Part shown: piece by piece, positions 1 through 9,482 of the stretch
How the letters are laid out: every line of letters starts with the position of its first letter
Position numbering within the stretch: the first letter of the stretch is position 1
Assembly: GCA_001436895.1 (NCBI GenBank)
Contig: JQAY01000005.1
Coordinates: 128,427-181,291, forward strand
Direction: 5' to 3'
Length of the DNA stretch: 52,865 nt
DNA from: Weissella confusa
GTDB lineage: Bacteria; Bacillota; Bacilli; Lactobacillales; Lactobacillaceae
Made by a program: the position numbers and the translations under genes
Notes under the pieces: generated by a model
Databases searched by the model: none
What the model was told of the DNA's origin: nothing
What the model saw: only the letters and a program-made list of their open reading frames with translations

Positions 1-1
1 C

Positions 2-517
2 GGTGACAACACAAATCAATTGGTAACTAACAATGTTGCTCAACGTAATGTTAATGTTGGTAACGATGCTCGCGTAGGTGGTGTAACTGTAAGTTCTTTG
101 CCAAACGCTAATGTTACAGGTGGCCAAGTTGCAACATCAATCGCTACGACAACGACGGCTGCTGGCACTGCTACGAGTGGTTCAACAACTGGTGCTACAA
201 CGGCCGGTAACGCAACTACCCCAGCATCAGGATCAGTTGTCGCAACACCAGTTTCTGCTGGTGCAGCGCAAATTCAAGACAGCGAATTTGGTTTGAACCA
301 TGCGAAGTCTTCACTTCACGATACACAATTTAAGTCAGACAAGAGTGGCTTGATTGCATCAATCATGTCAGCAATTGTCGGTGGATTGCTTGCTTTGTTC
401 CTAGTATTCTGGCGTCGTCGCAAGGAGACGGAAGAAGAAATGAACGAGCGTCTAGGTTTGAACAACGATGATGCTTTGCTAAGCGAAGTTGATAAGTTGA
501 AGGATTCTTGGAAGTAA
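2..517 (+). CDS. C-terminal part of a surface protein with a membrane-anchor tail (5' truncated)
   Basis: The frame is open to the left edge, so this is the last 171 or so codons of a longer gene. An internal TTG at position 20 is not a credible start. The visible part is a Thr/Ala/Ser/Gly-rich stalk, then one hydrophobic segment (SGLIASIMSAIVGGLLALFL), an Arg/Lys stop-transfer cluster (WRRRK) and a cytoplasmic tail of about 35 residues ending EVDKLKDSWK. There is no LPXTG sorting motif ahead of the hydrophobic segment. The next gene ends the same way (EVEKLKSDWQ) and shares the AQIQD motif before its anchor, so the two are probably paralogous cell-surface proteins. The ligand and role are unknown. 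Confidence 0.75.
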   Translation, partial: GDNTNQLVTNNVAQRNVNVGNDARVGGVTVSSLPNANVTGGQVATSIATTTTAAGTATSGSTTGATTAGNATTPASGSVVATPVSAGAAQIQDSEFGLNHAKSSLHDTQFKSDKSGLIASIMSAIVGGLLALFLVFWRRRKETEEEMNERLGLNNDDALLSEVDKLKDSWK

Positions 518-541
518 TTTCCAGATTTTTAAATAACATAC

Positions 542-580
542 AAAGAGGCTATCTGTTATGCAGCAGATAGCCTCTTTTAA
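542..580 (+). terminator. Rho-independent terminator
   Basis: A 14-bp stem (542-555 with 564-577) closes an 8-base loop and runs into a T-rich end. It ends the first surface-protein gene and separates it from the next one. Confidence 0.9.
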
Positions 581-639
581 TTTCTAGATATTTCATGATT
601 TTAAAAGTCTTTTTGAGAGTGGAAAATCGGACAACCCGC

Positions 640-645
640 TATAAT
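640..645 (+). promoter_or_regulatory. Candidate -10 box of the large surface-protein gene
   Basis: A perfect TATAAT lies 26 bases ahead of the chosen start codon. No good -35 is seen at 17 bases; the nearest candidate is TTGAGA at 613-618 with a 21-base spacer, so the promoter call is tentative. Confidence 0.4.
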
Positions 646-671
646 TAGGGATAACTATGGGGGACGATATT

Positions 672-3600
672 ATGAAAGAAAATGAAATTTATAAGGCCCG
701 CGAAAACAAATCAAGTATGAAGTGGGTAACCCAAGGCGCCGCGATTTTGTCGACGGTATTGGCAGCTTCATCACCCATCATGCCAATTATTCAAATGGCG
801 GGTAGCGTCTTGGCTGACGACACGAATCAATCAACATCAAATTTGGCGTTGACCCAGGCGCTGCAAGACGAGAACTCACTGGCTAGTAAATATAGCTTGA
901 TGGCAACGGGTAAGCAGGTCTCAGCGACGATCGGTGGTCAAACGGCAACACCTGCTGACTTAGCTGCTGCTGAATTTATCTTTGGTGAAAATCCTGCAGT
1001 GACTGGCATCTCATTAGTGAACGGTCAACTGGCGGTATCAATTGCGGAAGGGTCGCCAACATCCACGGTGCTTGGTGTTTTAAATTATATCCAGTCATCT
1101 GGTTACAAGGCTGTTATTACACCGTCTGCAGTTGCGACGCACTTTACGAATAATGTGGCTCAGAATGGTAGTGGATTAACGAGCTCTCTACCGCTAACGA
1201 CGCCAATCACTGAGGTTAATCTACCTGCCGGCTTGATTGATGCGCTGTTGCAGTCAACGACTGCCAACGGTCAGACATTAGCTGAGGTCTTAAAGGTGTC
1301 ATCACCGGACGATTACAACAAGGTCACGATTGGGTCGTTAAAGGTTATTACCAAGCTTAATCTTTCTGGCAACACAACGCTTAACGAGTGGATGCAAAAG
1401 AATATTGGGTTTGCGACTTATAATCCAGGGCAAGATACCGGTGCGGAACTACGCAACTTCCAAAATCTCTTTGGTGTCATGACGGGTATCACTTCGCTAA
1501 ACATGTCTGGGCTAATGGCTGGGGTAAAAGACATGTCTGTTATTACGGCGTTTATGCAGGCAGTTAATTTGCCAAAGCTGACCAAGCTGACGACTCTCGA
1601 TTTGTCAGATAACAGTGGTGCAATTGATGTCAATTCGCTAAATATTAGTTCATCCTCTTTGACAACGCTTAATTTGGCTAACAACAACATTTCAGGATTG
1701 GGATCAAATTCTCTCTCTCATCTGCCAAATTTGCTGAATTTAAATTTGGCTGATAATAAAATTAATTATTTAACATCAGGCGTTCAAAATGTGTTTTACC
1801 AGTTGCAATCATTAAATTTGGACAACAATCCTTTGCAAGATGGTCAAATGAGTTGGTTGCAGAAAATCATGACGGATAATCCTGATTTTGTCCTTACAAT
1901 GAACGGCGGTCATGCAGCTTATCAAGCTGAAGGTGGCAAGGAAGTTGCCATTGTTGGTCAGGTTGGATCAACATACGTTGCGAAGACAGCTCAAAGTTTG
2001 CAGGATGAATATTTGTCATTGAAGCCGGGGGTTGAAGCGCAATTAACGAAGCTAGCAAACGCAGTGGTGACATTATCAAAGTCCGACAATGCTGAGGATC
2101 AAAAGTTAGCACAGAAATACGCAACAGACATCGTCGCATTACAACAACTTTGGCAAATGTTACCCAATATGGCGTCGTTAACGGATAACGTCGATAACTA
2201 CTCAACTGTTTTCCAAGCTAAATCAGCGATGGATTTGGTGCGAGATAAATTGCAAACGGCCATGCAAACAGTCACTGACGACAATCAAGAACTGGCAAAT
2301 AAAGAAACGGAGTCAACAGTAAATGGTACAGCTGCCTCTAGCGAAGCAGATTCGTCAGCGACCCAGTCGGAGCTAGACGCTACTACTAAAAAGGGGGCCT
2401 CAATTGCAATTGAGCTAAGTTCACTGCAGTCAGGATTAGACTTTGGGTCATATAGCTCGGCTATTTCAAGTATTTTGTCAGTGGCATCGAGTGCGGCCAA
2501 GGCGGCTTCGTCAATTGCAGCTAATGATCCGAGTGCAGACTATCAGGCGGATACCGCGGCAACAACTTCAGTATTGGCAGACCGCGGTACATCGAGTGCC
2601 GCCAGTTACTTGTCAAATGCAGAAAGCAATATGAATCTGGCTTCTTCAGCATTGTCTGCTGGAAATTCGTACGCTTCAGCAGGTAACTTATCTTCAGCTA
2701 ACTCACTTTATGATGCTGCTGACAAGTTGTATAGTTCTGCAGCAAACTTGATTAAGTCAGCCGGTACAGCGCAATCAACGGCAGATGCGCAACTAAGCAA
2801 TGCAGCAAGTGCTGCTGCAGTTGGTTCAACGATGGTGAGCGATGCGGATACCATTTCATTTGTTAACAGTAACGCCAAAACGGCCCAAAGTTCGGCAGCC
2901 GTGGCATCTAGCTTAGTGACATCGGTAAAGTCCCTGTTGAATGAGACAGGTGAAATCAATAGTAGTTTGGCTGCGTTATTAGATTATACAGTTGCCGCAT
3001 CTTTGGCCAGTGCAGTTGCAAAGGCAAACGAAGCAGCCTCAATTGCGCAAAGTTACACGGATCAAATAAATTCAGCGGCAGATGCTGTTAAGAGTTTAGC
3101 AAGTGTGACTGGCAATGCAGGTTTGAGCTATGTGGATACGGTTTTGGGCAATGGAACAACCTTGAACACATCGAGTGCAGCGTCAATCGCCCGCAGCCAG
3201 ATGACATCAGCAACGAATGGTGCAAACTCTGACACGATAGCAGCTGATAGTTACTTCAAGCAGGCATCTTCTGCAGTGGTTGTCGCAGAGTCGCAAGCGA
3301 GCGTTGCTGTTTCGATGAAGAGTAGCATTGTCAACTCGATTTTGGCAGCCCAAAGCTCAGCGTCAGTTGCACCTGCAGAGACGCCTGAGAGTTCTGATGC
3401 TGATTCAACGGTAGCGCCATCAGTGGCACCAGCGCCAGTAGCACCGTCAGACGGCGAGACGACAGGCCAAAGCGAAGCGCCGACGACATCAGATAACACA
3501 GCACCAAACGAATCATCAGCTTCGGTAGCGCCTGTAACGCCATCGGATAGTATCGCATCAAGTGATACCAGCGAAACGTCAACGGCTCCTGCGGACACAC

Positions 3601-4640
3601 CAGAGCAAAGTGATGGGACGGTGACGCCATCAGAGGCGCCAACAGAACCTGATTCACCTGATAACACAGTGTCGAGTGAAGCGCCGGCAACGTCGGACAG
3701 CGCAACAAGCGATTCTTCCACTTCGGTAGCACCAACAGAACCATCAAATAGTGGCGCTACAAGTGATGCCAATGAAGCACTATCAACGTCAGATGGTGAA
3801 ACAAGCTCGGCTGCGCCTGCTGAGTCATCGGCCGGTGAGACGTCAAACGCACCTTCTTTGACATCTGAACAAAACGATGGTTCAGAAGGCACATCTTCAG
3901 AGACACCATCTCAATCACAAGCGTCGGAGCAAGGTGCCGATTCTAACGCAGACGCATTTTCAGAGACATCGGATTCGGTAGTGCCTTCAGATAGCGTCGC
4001 ATTAAGTGCTTCCGATAACCCAGAAACGCCAGGCACATCTGACATGACATCGAATGTCGTCTCAGAGACAAGCGTTTCTTCTGACGCGCCTGAATCAGCA
4101 GATGGTACAACCGTAGTGGCGTCAGAAGTGATTGATCAAGGTGCCGGTTCAGAAGCAGACGTAGCCTCAGTAGATTCAGACACACCATCAGATAGTGCTA
4201 CCGCAAACGAGGTCAATGAATTGTCAGGTATGCCAGTAACGACAACTGCTGGTTTATCTGCTGAAACACAAATTGACAACGCCGGTGATAACGGGGCGTC
4301 GACTCCAGCAGCCACAGGACAATCTGAGGCTGCGACAACTGCGACAATTAACGACCAAGGTACTGATGGTCGTACAGTAGCAGGTGCTCAGATTCAAGAT
4401 ATGAGTTCGAATGATACTGAAACAACGTCAGCTGCGCAAAAACAGGTGACAGGGGATAATCAATCATGGCTAGCGTCATTGATGGCCTCAATTGGGACAG
4501 CCGTCATGGGATTGTTCGCAGTCTTGTTCACGCGTCGTAAGCAACAGGAAGATGCAACGAAAACAACGACATCTGACGACCAACTGTTTGACGAGGTTGA
4601 AAAGTTGAAGTCAGATTGGCAAGAACACAAGAAAAAGTAA
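672..4640 (+). CDS. Large LRR surface adhesin-like protein, 1322 aa
   Basis: The start at 672 is preferred over the in-frame ATG at 657 because GGGGGA (659-664) sits 7 bases before it. The N-terminus (KARENKSSMKWV, then a hydrophobic run to about residue 45) looks like a long signal peptide of the KxYKxGKxW class. A mixed domain follows, then about four leucine-rich repeats with LxxLxLxxN spacing around residues 300-390. Next come a long Ala/Ser-rich helical region with recurring SSAAS/NAAS units, a Ser/Glu/Pro/Thr-rich stalk around 895-1240, one membrane segment, RRK and a cytoplasmic tail ending near EVEKLKSDWQ. There is no LPXTG. It is probably an adhesin or interaction protein at the cell surface. 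The anchor matches the truncated gene upstream. Confidence 0.8.
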   Translation: MKENEIYKARENKSSMKWVTQGAAILSTVLAASSPIMPIIQMAGSVLADDTNQSTSNLALTQALQDENSLASKYSLMATGKQVSATIGGQTATPADLAAAEFIFGENPAVTGISLVNGQLAVSIAEGSPTSTVLGVLNYIQSSGYKAVITPSAVATHFTNNVAQNGSGLTSSLPLTTPITEVNLPAGLIDALLQSTTANGQTLAEVLKVSSPDDYNKVTIGSLKVITKLNLSGNTTLNEWMQKNIGFATYNPGQDTGAELRNFQNLFGVMTGITSLNMSGLMAGVKDMSVITAFMQAVNLPKLTKLTTLDLSDNSGAIDVNSLNISSSSLTTLNLANNNISGLGSNSLSHLPNLLNLNLADNKINYLTSGVQNVFYQLQSLNLDNNPLQDGQMSWLQKIMTDNPDFVLTMNGGHAAYQAEGGKEVAIVGQVGSTYVAKTAQSLQDEYLSLKPGVEAQLTKLANAVVTLSKSDNAEDQKLAQKYATDIVALQQLWQMLPNMASLTDNVDNYSTVFQAKSAMDLVRDKLQTAMQTVTDDNQELANKETESTVNGTAASSEADSSATQSELDATTKKGASIAIELSSLQSGLDFGSYSSAISSILSVASSAAKAASSIAANDPSADYQADTAATTSVLADRGTSSAASYLSNAESNMNLASSALSAGNSYASAGNLSSANSLYDAADKLYSSAANLIKSAGTAQSTADAQLSNAASAAAVGSTMVSDADTISFVNSNAKTAQSSAAVASSLVTSVKSLLNETGEINSSLAALLDYTVAASLASAVAKANEAASIAQSYTDQINSAADAVKSLASVTGNAGLSYVDTVLGNGTTLNTSSAASIARSQMTSATNGANSDTIAADSYFKQASSAVVVAESQASVAVSMKSSIVNSILAAQSSASVAPAETPESSDADSTVAPSVAPAPVAPSDGETTGQSEAPTTSDNTAPNESSASVAPVTPSDSIASSDTSETSTAPADTPEQSDGTVTPSEAPTEPDSPDNTVSSEAPATSDSATSDSSTSVAPTEPSNSGATSDANEALSTSDGETSSAAPAESSAGETSNAPSLTSEQNDGSEGTSSETPSQSQASEQGADSNADAFSETSDSVVPSDSVALSASDNPETPGTSDMTSNVVSETSVSSDAPESADGTTVVASEVIDQGAGSEADVASVDSDTPSDSATANEVNELSGMPVTTTAGLSAETQIDNAGDNGASTPAATGQSEAATTATINDQGTDGRTVAGAQIQDMSSNDTETTSAAQKQVTGDNQSWLASLMASIGTAVMGLFAVLFTRRKQQEDATKTTTSDDQLFDEVEKLKSDWQEHKKK

Positions 4641-4669
4641 AATAATGTAGGTCATTCTAAGCCTGTTAG

Positions 4670-4718
4670 CCGCCTAGCCAACTAATTTTTAAATTGAGTT
4701 GGCTAGGTGGTCTTTTAT
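4670..4718 (+). terminator. Rho-independent terminator
   Basis: A 14-bp stem (4670-4683 with 4697-4710) is followed by TCTTTTATTT. It ends the surface-protein gene. Confidence 0.9.
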
Positions 4719-4792
4719 TTCAACAACAAAGCAGTTAGAATATAAGAACGAACAAGATTAGAAAATGATGAAAGTGACTGCGGGGGGATATC

Positions 4793-5743
4793 ATGGCACA
4801 ACAGTATGACACAATTATTTTAGGCGCTGGACCTGGCGGCATGACGGCTGCAACATACGCTTCACGTGCAAACATGTCAGTATTGATGATTGATCGTGGT
4901 ATTTACGGTGGTCAAATGAACAACACGGCAGAAATTGAAAACTACCCAGGTTTTCCTTCAATTTTGGGACCTGAGTTGGCGGAGAAGATGTACGCATCAT
5001 CAACGCAATTTGGTGCTGAGTATGCCTTTGGTACAGTGCTTCACGTCGAAGCACAAGCAGATGGTAGCTGGCGCGTTGTAACGGACATGGACGAATACAG
5101 TGCTAACACGGTGATTGTTGCTACTGGTGCCGCCTACAAGAAGCTTGATGTGCCAGGAGAAGAAGCCTTCGCTGGCCGTGGTGTTTCTTACTGTGCGGTG
5201 TGTGATGGGGCATTCTTCCGTGGCCAACACGTGATTGTTGTCGGTGGTGGTGATTCAGCCGTCGAAGAAGCAACATACTTGGCTGGTTTGGCTGATCACG
5301 TAACGATTGTTCACCGTCGTGATAAGTTGCGTGCCCAACAAATTTTGCAAGACCGTGCTTTCGCTAATGAAAAGATTTCATTTGTTTGGAACTCTGAAGT
5401 CGAAGAAATTTTGGGTGACGACAAGAAGGTGACGGGTGTCCGCGTCCGTAACAATCAAACCGACGAAACGTCAGAGATTGACGCAGCCGGCGTGTTTATC
5501 TACGTTGGCTTGCTGCCAGTTTCTGACCCAGTGCAAGATTTGGGTATTACGGATGCCAATGGTTGGATTATGACGAATGACCGCATGGAAACGTCACAAC
5601 CGGGAATCTTTGCCATTGGGGATGTTCGTGAAAAGGAACTTCGCCAAATTACAACGGCGGTTGGGGATGCAGCGGTTGCTGGTCAAAACGCCTTTTCATA
5701 CAACGAAAACTTTAAGATGCGTGCATCTGAAGTAACTGAATAA
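4793..5743 (+). CDS. trxB: Thioredoxin reductase
   Basis: This 316-residue flavoprotein is the size of low-molecular-weight thioredoxin reductases, which use NADPH to reduce thioredoxin in the cytoplasm. The FAD-binding GAGPGG lies near residue 12, the redox pair CAVC is near 136-139, and an NADPH-binding GGGDSA lies near 155. A C-terminal FAD motif AIGDVRE follows. The start is backed by a GGGGGG ribosome site at 4782-4787. The gene stands alone between two terminators. The family also includes ferredoxin-NADP reductases, but the CxxC makes TrxB the clear reading. Confidence 0.96.
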   Translation: MAQQYDTIILGAGPGGMTAATYASRANMSVLMIDRGIYGGQMNNTAEIENYPGFPSILGPELAEKMYASSTQFGAEYAFGTVLHVEAQADGSWRVVTDMDEYSANTVIVATGAAYKKLDVPGEEAFAGRGVSYCAVCDGAFFRGQHVIVVGGGDSAVEEATYLAGLADHVTIVHRRDKLRAQQILQDRAFANEKISFVWNSEVEEILGDDKKVTGVRVRNNQTDETSEIDAAGVFIYVGLLPVSDPVQDLGITDANGWIMTNDRMETSQPGIFAIGDVREKELRQITTAVGDAAVAGQNAFSYNENFKMRASEVTE

Positions 5744-5756
5744 TGAGATAGCTAAC

Positions 5757-5790
5757 AAGAGTCAATCGTGTATGCGGTTGACTCTTTATT
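5757..5790 (+). terminator. Rho-independent terminator
   Basis: A 12-bp stem with one G-U pair (5757-5768 with 5775-5786) ends in CTTTATT, after trxB. Confidence 0.85.
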
Positions 5791-5806
5791 AGTCTTTCCT
5801 AATTTA

Positions 5807-5836
5807 TTACCAAAATGTCAGAAGATAGCGTAAAAT
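5807..5836 (+). promoter_or_regulatory. Probable sigma-A promoter of the fabH gene
   Basis: TTACCA (5807-5812) and TAAAAT (5831-5836) are separated by 18 bases. The pair lies 44 bases before the start codon. Confidence 0.55.
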
Positions 5837-5879
5837 ATACAAGAGCGTTTTTGCTGATACGAAAGAAAGGGGTCCACAC

Positions 5880-6857
5880 ATGACGCAAGGAACTAAGATT
5901 ATTGCCTCATCTCACTACGTTCCAAGTGATATCATCACGAACGATGACTTGGCGGCAATCATGGATACGAACGACGAGTGGATTCAAGCACACACGGGTA
6001 TCAAGGAACGACGTATCTCATTGCAAGGTGAGAATACGTCTGATTTGGCCACACAAGCAGCTCGCATGGCGCTGGCGCAAACCGACTTGAACCCTGAAGA
6101 TATTGAATTGATTATTGTGACGACGTTTACGCCAGATGGTCTTGCACCATCAACGGCGGCGTTGGTACAACGTAATTTGAAAGCCGAAGGGGCTTGGGCA
6201 TACGACATTTCAACTGCGTGCTCAGGATTTGTCTTTGGTATGAGTACAGCCGACAAGTTTATTCGTTCAGGAGTTTATAAGAACGCTTTGGTGATTTCAG
6301 CCGAAGTTAACTCTAAGATGATGGACTTCACGGATCGTACATCAACCGTTTTCTTTGGTGACGGAGCGGCCGCAATGGTCCTTGTTGCGACTGAAGAAGA
6401 CGAGGGTATTGTGAAGGGCGAAGAGATGCACACGATTGGTGATGCAGAAGTCGTTCACTCAGGACGCATTCAACCATTGTCACGCATTGCAGCTGACAAT
6501 TACCCAAAGACAGATGCCTTCCACCAAGAAGGACGCCAAGTCTTTGAAGAAGTTGTGCGTTTGATTCCTGATCACATTACTAACTTCTTGGCTGATCGTG
6601 ATTTGACACCAAATGATGTTGATTATTTCATCACCCACCAAGCGAACTTGCGTATTATTGAGGCAATTGCTGAGGCGATTGATCAACCAATGGACAAGTT
6701 TGCCACGAATATTACAAAGTACGGTAACACGTCTTCAGCTGGTATTGGGATTGGTTTGGATGAATTGAACAAGGCAACTGATTTGACTGGAAAGCGCGTT
6801 TTGTTGACGGGCTTTGGTGCCGGATTTACATACGGAAGTCTGCTGCTTGAATTCTAG
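5880..6857 (+). CDS. fabH: Beta-ketoacyl-ACP synthase III
   Basis: The protein has 325 residues, normal for FabH, which condenses acetyl-CoA with malonyl-ACP to start fatty acid synthesis. The catalytic triad is visible: Cys in STACSGF (about residue 113), His in THQANLR (about 250) and Asn in YGNTSSAG (about 281). A GAAAGGGG ribosome site precedes the ATG. The gene is a single unit with its own promoter and terminator and no acpP or other fab gene next to it. It may therefore be a second, stand-alone copy besides one in a fab cluster elsewhere. Substrate preference cannot be read from the sequence. Confidence 0.92.
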   Translation: MTQGTKIIASSHYVPSDIITNDDLAAIMDTNDEWIQAHTGIKERRISLQGENTSDLATQAARMALAQTDLNPEDIELIIVTTFTPDGLAPSTAALVQRNLKAEGAWAYDISTACSGFVFGMSTADKFIRSGVYKNALVISAEVNSKMMDFTDRTSTVFFGDGAAAMVLVATEEDEGIVKGEEMHTIGDAEVVHSGRIQPLSRIAADNYPKTDAFHQEGRQVFEEVVRLIPDHITNFLADRDLTPNDVDYFITHQANLRIIEAIAEAIDQPMDKFATNITKYGNTSSAGIGIGLDELNKATDLTGKRVLLTGFGAGFTYGSLLLEF

Positions 6858-6876
6858 TTTGCATATAAATGTTATG

Positions 6877-6914
6877 GAACATGTGCGTTGATGCAACACA
6901 CATGTTCTTTTTTA
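6877..6914 (+). terminator. Rho-independent terminator
   Basis: A long stem (6877-6890 with 6894-6907, one mismatch, 3-base loop) runs into TTTTTTATTTT, after fabH. Confidence 0.92.
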
Positions 6915-6989
6915 TTTTGAAAAATGTCACCGTTTGCATGAAAGTTTGTTAAAATAGTAACAGTTGATTTAGAACAGGAGGGGACAAAC

Positions 6990-7172
6990 ATGAACTATGA
7001 AGAATTACTCGACCAGTTACGTACGGGTGAACTTGACCAGTTCGTTCTTGAAGCAAAGGATTTTAAAGAGTTCTACGAAGTTTGGCGCAATTACCCTTAT
7101 CAGAATGCTATTCGTGGCATCGCAGACCGTGGTGGTGTCGTAACCTATACGGCTAAAAATACTGCTGAGTAG
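6990..7172 (+). CDS. Small acidic hypothetical protein, 60 aa
   Basis: I do not recognise this family. It is a soluble 60-residue protein with an acidic, helix-prone N-terminal half (MNYEELLDQL), an aromatic stretch near 27-37 (KEFYEVWRNYPYQ) and a Gly-rich end. An excellent AGGAGGGG ribosome site (6976-6983) supports the start. It sits alone between the fabH terminator and the ptsH promoter. No clear terminator separates it from ptsHI, so it could be read into that operon. No transmembrane segment or signal peptide is visible. Confidence 0.7.
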   Translation: MNYEELLDQLRTGELDQFVLEAKDFKEFYEVWRNYPYQNAIRGIADRGGVVTYTAKNTAE

Positions 7173-7231
7173 AACCATCGCCGGTTTTTAGAGTTCACGA
7201 ATTCTTCACGAAAGGCTTATGAAAAAGGTAA

Positions 7232-7245
7232 TGTAAGCGCTTGCT
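7232..7245 (+). promoter_or_regulatory. Candidate cre box 1 upstream of ptsH
   Basis: TGTAAGCGCTTGCT matches the CcpA operator consensus TGWAANCGNTNWCA except near the right end and holds the AAGCGCTT core. It overlaps the -35 box of the ptsH promoter. Confidence 0.6.
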
Positions 7246-7269
7246 TATATTTGTTATACCTGCTAGAAT
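7241..7269 (+). promoter_or_regulatory. ptsH-ptsI promoter
   Basis: TTGCTT (7241-7246) and TAGAAT (7264-7269) lie 17 bases apart, with an extended TG at 7261-7262. The expected start is about 7276, giving a leader of about 90 bases. Confidence 0.65.
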
Positions 7270-7299
7270 TAACTACATAAGGTTAGTTGAAAGATGTTT

Positions 7300-7313
7300 T
7301 GAAAGCGTTTTTA
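7300..7313 (+). promoter_or_regulatory. Candidate cre box 2 in the ptsH leader
   Basis: TGAAAGCGTTTTTA matches the cre consensus at 13 of 14 positions, differing only in the penultimate C. It lies about 25 bases after the predicted transcription start, where CcpA would be expected to act as a roadblock. Confidence 0.5.
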
Positions 7314-7365
7314 ACTCAGCTATTCCGTATTAAAGAAATTATTTAATCTAGAGGAGATTATCACC

Positions 7366-7632
7366 ATGGAATCACGCGAATTTCACATTGTAGCAGAAAC
7401 TGGTATCCACGCACGTCCAGCAACTTTGTTGGTACAAGCAGCTTCAAAGTTTTCATCAAACGTAACTTTGTCATACCAAGGCAAGGACGTTAACTTGAAG
7501 TCAATCATGGGTGTTATGTCATTGGGTGTTGGTCAAAACGCTGACGTTAAGATTTCAGCTGAAGGTGATGACGAAGCTGAAGCATTGGCTGCAATCACAG
7601 ACACGATGTCAGCTGAAGGTTTGACTGACTAA
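7366..7632 (+). CDS. ptsH: Phosphocarrier protein HPr
   Basis: HPr carries phosphate from enzyme I to the sugar-specific EII proteins. The 88-residue length is standard. His15 in GIHARPA is the PEP-dependent phosphorylation site. Ser46 in KSIMGVM is the regulatory HPr kinase site found in Gram-positive bacteria; HPr-Ser-P is the CcpA corepressor. The ribosome site is AGAGGAGA, 10 bases before the ATG. It is followed after 52 bases by ptsI. Two candidate cre boxes upstream suggest that the operon is itself under carbon catabolite control. Confidence 0.98.
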   Translation: MESREFHIVAETGIHARPATLLVQAASKFSSNVTLSYQGKDVNLKSIMGVMSLGVGQNADVKISAEGDDEAEALAAITDTMSAEGLTD

Positions 7633-7684
7633 TTTTAGTTAACAATTAATATTTTGAACATTTACTTTGAGGGATAAGACGGCG

Positions 7685-9412
7685 ATGGCAAAAGAAATTA
7701 AGGGAATTGCGGCATCAAACGGTGTTGCAATTGCAAAAGCATACAAGCTCGTTGATCCTGATTTGTCTTTTGATACTCGTACAGTAGACGATGTTCAAGC
7801 TGAGAAGGACCGCGTAGCAGCGGCCTTTTTAGCATCTAAGACAGATTTGGAGCAAATTCGAGACAAAGCAGCGACTTCAATGGGGAAAGAAGAAGCTGAA
7901 GTGTTTACGGCACACATCATGGTTTTGGAAGATCCAGAACTTTTGGGTGGTATCACTGGCAAGATTGACAGTGATAGCGTAAACGCGGAAGCCGCCTTGA
8001 AGGAAACGACGGACATGTACATTGGTATGTTTGAGGCAATGGCTGATGACAATCCATACATGGCAGAGCGTGCAGCGGATATTCGTGACGTGACGAAGCG
8101 TGTCTTGAGTCACTTGTTGGGTAAGGAATTGCCAAACCCAGCATTGATCAAGGAAGAAGTTGTGATTGTTGCGAAGGACATGACACCTTCAGATACAGCA
8201 CAATTGGATCGTCAATACGTTAAGGGATTCATCACCAACGTTGGTGGACGCACAGCGCACGCAGCTATCATGGCTCGTACGTTGGAAATCCCAGCTATCG
8301 TAGGTTCAAAGGTTGCCACTGAAGAAATTCAAGATGGCGACATGGTTATCTTGGATGGTCTTGACGGTGTTGCAATCGTCGATCCATCTGAAGACCAAAT
8401 CACAACATACCGTGCCAAGGGTGACAAGTATGCCGCTCAAAAGGCAGAATGGGCAACGTTGAAGAACGAAAAGTCTGTATCTGCTGATGGTAAGGAGTTC
8501 TTGGTTGGTGCCAACATCGGTACGCCTAAGGACTTGGAAGGTGTTGTGGATAACGGTTCAGAAGGAATTGGTTTGTACCGTACGGAATTCTTGTACATGG
8601 ATTCAAAGGAATTGCCTACTGAAGATGAGCAATTCGAAGCCTACAAGAAGGTCCTTGAAGGTATGAATGGTAAGCCAGTTACGGTTCGTACGATGGACAT
8701 CGGTGGTGACAAGTACTTGCCTTATTTGCCACTTCCTGAAGAGGAAAACCCATTCTTGGGTTACCGTGCCATCCGTATCTCATTGGATCGTGATGACATC
8801 TTCCGTACACAATTGCGTGCCTTGTTGCGTGCATCAGTTTACGGTGATTTGTGGATTATGTTCCCAATGGTGGCAACATTGCCAGAGTTCCGTGCAGCGC
8901 GCGATATCTTCAACGAAGAGAAGGCTAAGTTGCAAGAAGCTGGTGTGCCAGTAGCTGATGACATTAAGTTGGGAATCATGATTGAAGTGCCAGCTGCAGC
9001 CGTATTGGCTGACAAGTTCGCACAAGAAGTTGACTTCTTCTCAATCGGAACGAACGACTTGATTGGTTACTCAATGGCCGCTGACCGTGGAAACGATAAG
9101 ATTTCATACTTGTACCAACCATACAACCCATCAATTTTGCGTTTGATCAAGAACGTGATTGATTCAGCACACAAGTACGGCAAGTTTGCTGCAATGTGTG
9201 GTGAAATGGCGGGTGACCCAATTGCCGTACCAGTTTTGGTCGGTATGGGCTTGGATGAATTCTCAATGTCTGCAACGTCAGTTTTGCAAACACGTTCATT
9301 GATGAAGCGTTTGGATACGACGAAGATGGCTGAATTGGCTGACAAGGCCTTGGATGCTGAGACGAACGAAGAAGTTATCAAGTTGGTTCAAGAAGCTGTT
9401 CCAGCTGAGTAA
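7685..9412 (+). CDS. ptsI: PTS enzyme I (phosphoenolpyruvate-protein phosphotransferase)
   Basis: Enzyme I takes phosphate from PEP and passes it to HPr. The ATG at 7685 gives the usual N-terminus ([13 protein letters not shown]) and a 575-residue protein. An in-frame TTG six codons earlier is rejected. The swivelling domain carries the active histidine in [10 protein letters not shown] (about residue 190). The C-terminal PEP-binding barrel shows [10 protein letters not shown] (about 290), FSIGTNDL (about 448) and a CGEMAG motif with the catalytic cysteine (about 500). It is co-transcribed with ptsH and ends at a strong terminator. Confidence 0.98.
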   Translation: MAKEIKGIAASNGVAIAKAYKLVDPDLSFDTRTVDDVQAEKDRVAAAFLASKTDLEQIRDKAATSMGKEEAEVFTAHIMVLEDPELLGGITGKIDSDSVNAEAALKETTDMYIGMFEAMADDNPYMAERAADIRDVTKRVLSHLLGKELPNPALIKEEVVIVAKDMTPSDTAQLDRQYVKGFITNVGGRTAHAAIMARTLEIPAIVGSKVATEEIQDGDMVILDGLDGVAIVDPSEDQITTYRAKGDKYAAQKAEWATLKNEKSVSADGKEFLVGANIGTPKDLEGVVDNGSEGIGLYRTEFLYMDSKELPTEDEQFEAYKKVLEGMNGKPVTVRTMDIGGDKYLPYLPLPEEENPFLGYRAIRISLDRDDIFRTQLRALLRASVYGDLWIMFPMVATLPEFRAARDIFNEEKAKLQEAGVPVADDIKLGIMIEVPAAAVLADKFAQEVDFFSIGTNDLIGYSMAADRGNDKISYLYQPYNPSILRLIKNVIDSAHKYGKFAAMCGEMAGDPIAVPVLVGMGLDEFSMSATSVLQTRSLMKRLDTTKMAELADKALDAETNEEVIKLVQEAVPAE

Positions 9413-9420
9413 TGAATAAG

Positions 9421-9453
9421 AAAGGCGTGCGACCGCTCGGTGGCACGCCTTTT
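9421..9453 (+). terminator. Rho-independent terminator
   Basis: A 10-bp GC-rich stem (9421-9430 with 9443-9452) ends in TTTT, after ptsI. Confidence 0.92.
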
Positions 9454-9482
9454 GTAATTAAAATTTTTTTTTGGGGGAAGCT

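Noticed and set aside
3251-3892. A 213-codon open frame on the - strand opposite the stalk of the large surface protein
   Set aside because: It lies fully inside a repetitive Ser/Glu/Pro/Thr-coding region. Its Ala/Ser/Val/Asp-rich translation mirrors that low complexity, and no ribosome site was noted.
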